Assembly (NCBI GenBank): GCA_946411985.1
Contig: CAMKFY010000027.1
Span: 1 to 11,379, forward strand
Length of the DNA stretch: 11,379 bases
Direction of reading: 5' to 3'
DNA from: an uncultured Clostridiaceae bacterium
GTDB lineage: Bacteria; Bacillota; Clostridia; Oscillospirales; Ruminococcaceae
Both the position numbers and the translations under genes were made by a program. The notes below the pieces were generated by a model. The model was not told where the DNA came from, did not search any database, and saw only the letters and a list, made by a program, of their open reading frames with translations. Positions 7,478-11,379 of this stretch are shown here, one piece after another (position 1 is the first letter of the stretch; every line of letters starts with the position of its first letter).

Positions 7478-8065
7478 ACATTGCCCTCTTGTTTTTTTAC
7501 ATTTGTGGTATCGTTTCCGTTTTTTGTGCCTTAACTTATTAAATCTTGTTATTTACGAGGAATTTCATAAATGTTATATACATAGCTATATTTCCCGTTG
7601 TTACCTTTGTTTGAATTGATTTTTACTGTTTCTAAATATCCAAACTTTTTAAGCTCTTTTAATGCCGTTTTTATAGCAAACTCATTTTCCTTATTAATAG
7701 CAACCAGCCACGCTATGGAAAAATCCCAGCCTGGGGGGTAAAAATAGCATTTAACTGAGCAACCCTTTAGCTTTAAGTGACATTCCTTTTTCTCTTAAGT
7801 AATTGTTATTTTTATTAATTTTAAAAATCGCCGTAATAATATCTCCAAAATATTTTTATAAAAATTCAGTAGAATCTAATAAATTCATCATAATAAATAT
7901 TTCGTACCATATTATGAATATTATACAAAATACAAAATTTAAAATATATTTGTATATGTTGTCACTCATATTTTCAACTAAAAAAGCTAAAATAATATTG
8001 CACGCGTATTTTAAATATTAGCGTTGTATTTTAACTATATTTAGAAGAAAGGGAGTGCTTTTAAA
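7478..8065. other. 588-bp stretch without an intact gene
   Basis: This gap between the CPBP gene and the spore protein gene holds the decayed HTH_36 gene on the minus strand (7549-7837). The remaining parts, 7478-7548 and 7838-8050, are AT-rich with no recognisable protein content; GGGAG (8051-8055) is the spore gene's Shine-Dalgarno. A sigma-G promoter would be expected upstream of 8050, but I could not find a convincing -35/-10 pair. Confidence 0.6.
7549..7837 (-). pseudogene. Decayed helix-turn-helix gene (HTH_36, replication-initiator-like)
   Basis: Minus-strand translation gives IFKINKNNNYLREKG, then MSLKAKGLLS, then a TAA (7751-7753) where relatives have Leu or Tyr. After it comes MLFLPP, then a frame change at a run of six C (7733-7738), then GWDFSIAWLVAINKENEFA, followed by TALKELKKFGYLETVK and ending YNIYEIPRK-stop. 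Relatives read LSLKAKGLLSxMLSLPDDWDYSxxGL...ALKELEExGYL...YxIYE, the N-terminal winged-helix of replication initiator/accessory proteins on plasmids and conjugative elements. Defects: the likely start is ATT (7835-7837), 5 nt after GGAG (7843-7846), as if ATG had mutated; about six residues found in relatives between NNY and LR are missing; one nonsense codon; one extra base. Probably the last trace of a mobile element. Function of the ancestor is inferred from the family. Confidence 0.75.
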
Positions 8066-8317
8066 TTGAGTACTAGAAATAGTAATGATGACACTAATAA
8101 ATATAAATCTCGCAAATCTAAAGGCGAGAACGACAGCCAAGATCAAAAAAAAGAAGATTTGTCTGCTATGGAAGAGTTTAAAATGGAAGCTGCAAACGAA
8201 ATAGGCATAGACCTAAAAAAAGGCTATAACGGAGACCTCACAGCTAAAGAAGCTGGCTCTATTGGCGGTCGTATGGTGAAAAAGATGATAGAATCTTATA
8301 AAGATTCTTTAAAATAA
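8066..8317 (+). CDS. Alpha/beta-type small acid-soluble spore protein
   Basis: The protein has 83 residues. The core (about 33-82) fits the alpha/beta SASP family: FKMEAANEIGIDL (38-50), where relatives have MKYEIASELGI, and TAKEAGSIGGRMVKKMI (59-75), where relatives have TxRxNGSVGGxxxKRLV. SASPs coat forespore DNA, shift it towards A-form and protect it from UV and heat; the protease GPR degrades them at germination, and the expected cut here is after Glu41 (ME-AA). The first 32 residues are an unusually long, charged, hydrophilic extension. The start is TTG, with GGGAG (8051-8055) 10 nt upstream; no ATG fits. A strong terminator follows at once, so the gene is monocistronic. Expression would be expected from sigma-G in the forespore, but I found no clear promoter. 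Confidence 0.88.
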   Translation: MSTRNSNDDTNKYKSRKSKGENDSQDQKKEDLSAMEEFKMEAANEIGIDLKKGYNGDLTAKEAGSIGGRMVKKMIESYKDSLK

Positions 8318-8335
8318 CTTTTGGGTGATACTTGA

Positions 8336-8376
8336 ATGCTCCAGCTTAAGTGTATTATAAGCTGGAGCATGTTTTT
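8336..8376 (+). terminator. Rho-independent terminator of the spore protein gene
   Basis: A perfect 13-bp stem, ATGCTCCAGCTTA (8336-8348) with TAAGCTGGAGCAT (8358-8370), has a 9-nt loop and is followed by GTTTTT. It begins 18 bp after the stop codon. No matching T-run exists for the other strand. Confidence 0.92.
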
Positions 8377-8417
8377 GCATGCACAATAATATTAAAATAT
8401 TTAATAACTAAAACATA

Positions 8418-9134
8418 TCAAACTGCTTTTTTTATTTTAAAGCAACCGTATACCGTTAATTTAAAGCCTTCATGTGTTAAACATTTAACGAAATTAGAAA
8501 AACACCGCAAACTTTTAAAATAACCTAAGCAATACACAAACAACTCAATAAACTTAGCGTTTTTTTCCAAAATATTAAATTTTAAAATTCTAACCTTTTT
8601 TAAAGTTAAAACTCCAAACAAATATAAATATAATTCATTTATATTCTCAAATTTTAATTTTATTAAAACTATATTAAAACCACGTTCAAAATATATATTA
8701 CACGATAAACAATAATACACCCCATTTTTAAACTTTAACAGCCCACAAACATATACATGCCTACCACAAGCCAAAACCCTATATAAGTTTGTGCCTTTAA
8801 CTAACACAAACCTACTAACTCCACCAACCTTTAAACCGCTAATTTTAATATTTTTTTTTAATTTATGTATAAAATTAGAACCTATCATTTCATACTGCAT
8901 AAGTTTACTAATATTCAAAATACTGCGAAATAATAGCCAAACATAACCCCCCAACTCCTTACAAGAATTATGCATTACCATTTTTAAAATATCTAACTCA
9001 CGTGCTCTATCTAACACGCTAATACCACGCTTTTGCTTTATTTTAATAATATAGCGCACTAAATAAAGCCTAGCTTCAAACAACTGTAATATTTTTAAAT
9101 TCAAACTATCTATCTTTCTCCGTAAACTTTCCAT
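8418..9134 (-). CDS. AroQ-type chorismate mutase with a P-protein-like remnant tail
   Basis: 238 residues. Residues 1-85 are a complete AroQ chorismate mutase domain, converting chorismate to prephenate for Phe/Tyr synthesis. All eight active-site residues of the E. coli P-protein map here: Arg5, Arg22, Lys33, Asp42, Arg45, Glu46, Ser76 and Gln80. The remaining 150 residues resemble the end of a prephenate dehydratase: ISGLKVGGVSRFVLV (98-112) recalls YGLxVL...NxTRFLV, with Ser for the catalytic Thr, and about 123-200 (or, in another register, 154-233) recalls an ACT domain (NGVYYCL, ERGFNIVLIKL, LTVYGCF). The dehydratase core of about 150 residues is absent, so I do not assign pheA. The mutase is likely active; dehydratase activity is not expected. 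The ATG start has only a weak Shine-Dalgarno. A promoter lies 180 bp upstream. Confidence 0.72.
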   Translation of the reverse strand: MESLRRKIDSLNLKILQLFEARLYLVRYIIKIKQKRGISVLDRARELDILKMVMHNSCKELGGYVWLLFRSILNISKLMQYEMIGSNFIHKLKKNIKISGLKVGGVSRFVLVKGTNLYRVLACGRHVYVCGLLKFKNGVYYCLSCNIYFERGFNIVLIKLKFENINELYLYLFGVLTLKKVRILKFNILEKNAKFIELFVYCLGYFKSLRCFSNFVKCLTHEGFKLTVYGCFKIKKAV

Positions 9135-9312
9135 AAAACCAACTCATTATACTTACTATTCTACCAATTAACAACACAACAATTTATTATTTAATATTGC
9201 ATAAAATATTACAACATAGTGCAAAATAAAAGCAACCTTTATTGTAAATGTAATAAACACATCAGCGCTGCAATGGCTTGTTTTAACACCTGTTGCCACT
9301 AAACTTAGCTGC

Positions 9313-9341
9313 ATTATAACAAATTTTAAAATTCATTGCAA
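9313..9341 (-). promoter_or_regulatory. Sigma-A-type promoter of the chorismate mutase gene
   Basis: Minus-strand TTGCAA (9336-9341) and TATAAT (9313-9318) are separated by exactly 17 bp. Transcription would start near 9306, giving a leader of about 170 nt before the ATG at 9132-9134. Confidence 0.65.
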
Positions 9342-9363
9342 GTTTTATATTACAAATTAAGAC

Positions 9364-9399
9364 CCTTTATAGCTCAACCCCACGCAAAACTATAAAAGG
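9364..9399 (-). terminator. Possible terminator of the DUF348/G5/3D gene
   Basis: On the minus strand, CCTTTTATAG (9399 to 9390) pairs with CTATAAAGG (9372 to 9364) with one bulged base, across a 17-nt loop. It is 70 bp after the gene's stop codon, but the following bases (GTCTTAATTTG) make a poor T-run. Confidence 0.35.
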
Positions 9400-9468
9400 C
9401 CTATATATATCTTAAAAATTACAAATATATTAAAAATTACAAAAAACTACAAAATTTAAAAATGCTTT

Positions 9469-10716
9469 CTATCTCCTCCTAGGGCTTCTTCTTCTAGGCA
9501 ACTTTACCTTAGCTCCTTTTTTCACACTCGCAGCAGCAGCCGGAGCAGCACCAGCAGGAGGCTTAAACTTCACCGTAACCTGCTTAGAACCAAATTTTCT
9601 ACATTCGCCTTCAGTGTTGTAAAAACAGTCTACCACTGCCTTTCCACTTCTAAGAGCAGAACCAGTGTCTTCAGCCCTGCCGCTATAAAGGAGTTTATTG
9701 CTCTTCTTATCAAACACCTGAACTACACTATTATATGGTATAATTTTATTATTAACAGCAATACTGCCAACTCCTACTGGCTTTCCTGTGGAAGTGCGTT
9801 TCCCAGTTTTAGCCGTGTATGCTGTGGCTCTGCCCCCTAAAACAGACCAGCCGTTCTCATTTTGTATAGCTGGAGAAGTTAAAACACCTTTACCAAAAAC
9901 CGACGCCCTATTAGGCAAACTCTTAGGCTTGCCTGGCCTATCAACCTGGCTTCTTCCCTCCTGCTGTTTTACTAAATTAGGCGGCAACTCCTCCTTTGCG
10001 CCAACTAAAACAACCTCATGCTTAGGCAACTTAGACACCTTGCTAACGGCTTTTGTGCCGCTATATAACCCGTTAACAAACACTTCCTGAGTGCAATGCT
10101 CCTTTACTCCTTCTTCACCTTTAACCTTAACAACACGCTGCCCCTTCGGCATGCTCCTATCTATTTCTTCCTTAACTTTATATGGTATTGCTGTTTGTGT
10201 GGTGGACGAATCTTTTAATACATGCTCCACCTTATTCACAACGACATTGTCCCCTGTTTTTAAGGCTCTATCCAAATCTGCATTTACTTCAAAATTTCTA
10301 TTTTTAGCGTCACAATTCAAACCTTTGGCCGTTAAAAGACCTCTAACTGTTGTGCCAGGCTTTACCGAAACTTTTTCTAAAGGCTTGCCATAAAGACTAA
10401 GACCCACATCATGCGACCTTTTTATGTATATGTTTATTTTTTTCCCATCTTTAACACAATTAACCTCGTCATTTTTATTCAAAACAACATTCGCCTGATC
10501 TAATATATTTTCAACATTGTCACCTAAAAAATACAACTCCTTACTATTCTTCCCGCTAACAGTATCCTCTGTTATATAAACCAAATTCCTATGCTTAGTA
10601 AGGCCTGTTAAAAATGTAACTGTAGAAACCAAAAACGCAGACAAGAAAGCAGTAGGCATAAATTTTAAACCAAATCTTCGCCGCCACCTCTTCTTAACAA
10701 GATAATTTATATTCAT
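9469..10716 (-). CDS. YabE-like cell-wall protein with DUF348, G5 and 3D domains
   Basis: 415 residues. A basic N-terminus and a hydrophobic segment (about 19-40) act as signal or anchor. Two ubiquitin-like DUF348 units follow (about 46-88 and 103-147), then a G5 domain (about 163-240; QRVVKVKGEEGVKE, EVFVNG), a Pro/Gln/Lys-rich linker (241-290), and a 3D domain (about 294-385; GGRATAYT, GVGSIAV, AEDTG, VDCFYN, FGSKQVTVKF). 3D domains are double-psi beta barrels related to MltA-type lytic transglycosylases, so a role in peptidoglycan turnover is expected outside the cell. Two of the three usual Asp are present (Asp350, Asp363); the first is Asn322. Residues 386-415 are an Ala/Pro spacer and an Arg-rich end, PRRRSPRRR. 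ATG follows AAGGAG (10730-10735) at a rather long 13 nt. Three response-regulator-type boxes lie 125-156 bp upstream of the ATG. Confidence 0.88.
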   Translation of the reverse strand: MNINYLVKKRWRRRFGLKFMPTAFLSAFLVSTVTFLTGLTKHRNLVYITEDTVSGKNSKELYFLGDNVENILDQANVVLNKNDEVNCVKDGKKINIYIKRSHDVGLSLYGKPLEKVSVKPGTTVRGLLTAKGLNCDAKNRNFEVNADLDRALKTGDNVVVNKVEHVLKDSSTTQTAIPYKVKEEIDRSMPKGQRVVKVKGEEGVKEHCTQEVFVNGLYSGTKAVSKVSKLPKHEVVLVGAKEELPPNLVKQQEGRSQVDRPGKPKSLPNRASVFGKGVLTSPAIQNENGWSVLGGRATAYTAKTGKRTSTGKPVGVGSIAVNNKIIPYNSVVQVFDKKSNKLLYSGRAEDTGSALRSGKAVVDCFYNTEGECRKFGSKQVTVKFKPPAGAAPAAAASVKKGAKVKLPRRRSPRRR

Positions 10717-10840
10717 AAAATTATATTATCTCCTTACCTAAAATTTTTTAAAACTAAGATTTTGTAATGTGGGATTTGTTATAAAAACTTAATATTTAAA
10801 AAAATTTATATAAAAATGGCCAACAAAATAAAATAATCTC

Positions 10841-10872
10841 TGTAACTATTATGTAACTATTTTGTAACCATT
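10841..10872. promoter_or_regulatory. Three tandem 11-bp boxes, WalR-like operator
   Basis: TGTAACTATT (10841-10850), TGTAACTATT (10852-10861) and TGTAACCATT (10863-10872) repeat with an exact 11-bp period. TGTAAC-N5-TGTAAC-N5-TGTAAC fits the published WalR (YycF) consensus TGTWAH-N5-TGTWAH; read on the other strand it gives GTTACA repeats resembling PhoP boxes (TTnACA with about 5 bp spacing). Either way this is the layout of an OmpR/PhoB-family response regulator site on one face of the helix. It lies upstream of the 3D-domain wall protein gene; a divergent gene beyond the window could also be the target. Confidence 0.6.
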
Positions 10873-11024
10873 ACATTGAAATGATAACCAAATTTTTAGC
10901 AAATGTCAAATACTACTCAAAATTTAATTTTGTTTAAAATGCCTAAATAATATGTTAATAAATTGCATTATATTTAAATTTAAAGAGCGATATGTAGAAA
11001 TATTAGCAAATTATAATTTTATTC

Positions 11025-11051
11025 TTGTATAATTTTATGATATTTATACAA
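11025..11051. repeat. AT-rich inverted repeat
   Basis: TTGTATAA (11025-11032) and TTATACAA (11044-11051) are exact reverse complements with an 11-nt centre. A second AT-only pair, AATAATA/TATTATT, follows directly. Significance is doubtful in such AT-rich DNA. Confidence 0.35.
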
Positions 11052-11128
11052 ATAATAAAAATATTATTCTTCTACTATTTGTATTATATTTAACAATATA
11101 TCTGTATAATTTAATACTAAAAGTAATT

Positions 11129-11167
11129 AATTATTACAAATAACGTAAATTTTGTAATAATTTTTTT
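11129..11167 (+). terminator. AT-only terminator-like hairpin with T-run
   Basis: AATTATTACAAA (11129-11140) pairs perfectly with TTTGTAATAATT (11151-11162) over a 10-nt loop, followed by TTTTT and a G. The 12-bp stem with a T-run resembles a plus-strand terminator, but the stem has only one G-C pair and no plus-strand gene lies upstream of it. Confidence 0.35.
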
Positions 11168-11379
11168 GTGCAAGTAATTGCATAAAAATTATATTTTTTA
11201 CTCAATATTCTAAATATAGTAATATAAATTCATGCAAAAGAATAATTGCATACTTTAATATAAAAACCTAATTTAAATATATATAAATTCTTGAATGTAT
11301 TTCTATATATTCAGAAGTTTTATATAATTACTTTTATTATAACAAAATTAACAATTAGCATTATACCTTTTAAATCTTT

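Larger units (their letters stand above)
9135..9468. other. 334-bp intergenic region with terminator-like hairpin, promoter and leader
   Basis: Reading on the minus strand, this gap holds a possible terminator for the wall-protein gene (9364-9399), a good sigma-A-type promoter (9313-9341), and a leader of about 170 nt before the chorismate mutase start. I see no gene in it. Confidence 0.65.
10717..11379. other. 663-bp gene-free AT-rich region at the right edge
   Basis: Next to the wall-protein gene it holds that gene's ribosome binding site and the triple TGTAAC repeat at 10841-10872. Beyond 10900 the sequence is extremely AT-rich, with several inverted repeats (11025-11051, 11130-11162, 11169-11182, 11232-11251). 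I recognise no coding content or RNA gene. Confidence 0.6.

Noticed and set aside
7803..8021. Plus-strand open frame of 72 codons, rich in Ile, Lys and Tyr
   Set aside because: It has a TTG start without a Shine-Dalgarno, overlaps the decayed HTH_36 gene antisense, and has the composition of translated AT-rich spacer.
9281..9300. AGTGGCAACAGG on the minus strand, recalling the T-box sequence
   Set aside because: The match to TGGNACCGCG is partial. It lies at about +6 from the promoter, leaving no room for the Stem I and specifier loop that must precede a T-box.
9255..9300. GCTGATG and GGTGTT on the minus strand, recalling the fluoride riboswitch
   Set aside because: The order and spacing of the conserved pieces do not fit the crcB motif, and the downstream gene is not a fluoride-related one.
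9788..10393. Two plus-strand open frames of 100 codons each
   Set aside because: Both are antisense shadows of the well-supported DUF348/G5/3D gene, and neither has a start signal.
1..11379. CRISPR array, tRNA or rRNA genes, insertion sequence ends
   Set aside because: I saw no regularly spaced long repeats other than the single 55-bp pair and the 11-bp triple, no tRNA-like TTCGA arm with a matching acceptor stem, and no transposase.

Overview
The window looks like chromosomal DNA of an AT-rich, low-GC Gram-positive bacterium of the Clostridia. An alpha/beta-type small acid-soluble spore protein points to an endospore-forming lineage. MecA, a cell-wall protein with DUF348, G5 and 3D domains, and Shine-Dalgarno sequences of the GGAGG type also point to Firmicutes. 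The SecA carries an insertion of about 60 residues in its second nucleotide-binding domain, which I associate with Ruminococcaceae/Oscillospiraceae-like SecAs; this placement is an inference from memory. Long AT-rich gaps, a decayed gene and a shortened aromatic-pathway gene would suit a host-associated lineage undergoing genome erosion, but this window alone cannot show that.

Layout. Positions 1-1303 hold a membrane-anchored putative glycoside hydrolase (minus strand), preceded at the window edge by an exact second copy of 55 bp of its own 3' part. Divergent from it, mecA (1481-2050, plus) converges on rpe (2061-2714, minus) with only 10 bp between the stops. A gene-free, very AT-rich stretch (2715-3637) with several hairpins leads to secA (3638-6430, plus), which has a recognisable sigma-A-type promoter. 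Next come a CPBP-family membrane protease (6629-7477, plus), the remains of a replication-initiator-like HTH_36 gene (7549-7837, minus, multiply broken), and the spore protein gene (8066-8317, plus) with a textbook intrinsic terminator. On the minus strand follow a chorismate mutase with an unusual tail (8418-9134), driven by a good promoter 170 bp upstream, and a YabE-like DUF348/G5/3D wall protein (9469-10716). The last 663 bp contain no gene but hold three tandem 11-bp response-regulator-type boxes upstream of the wall-protein gene.

How the genes relate. Most are separate transcription units rather than one operon. They cover protein export (SecA), adaptor-mediated proteolysis (MecA), pentose phosphate metabolism (Rpe), aromatic amino acid synthesis (chorismate mutase), spore DNA protection (SASP) and the cell envelope (the glycoside-hydrolase-like and 3D proteins). 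I see no evidence of a novel multi-gene system. The points most worth following are the TGTAAC-N5 triple repeat matching the WalR consensus upstream of the 3D gene, the chorismate mutase that appears to be a P-protein with its prephenate dehydratase core removed, the decayed HTH_36 gene, and a candidate pseudoknotted RNA upstream of secA.
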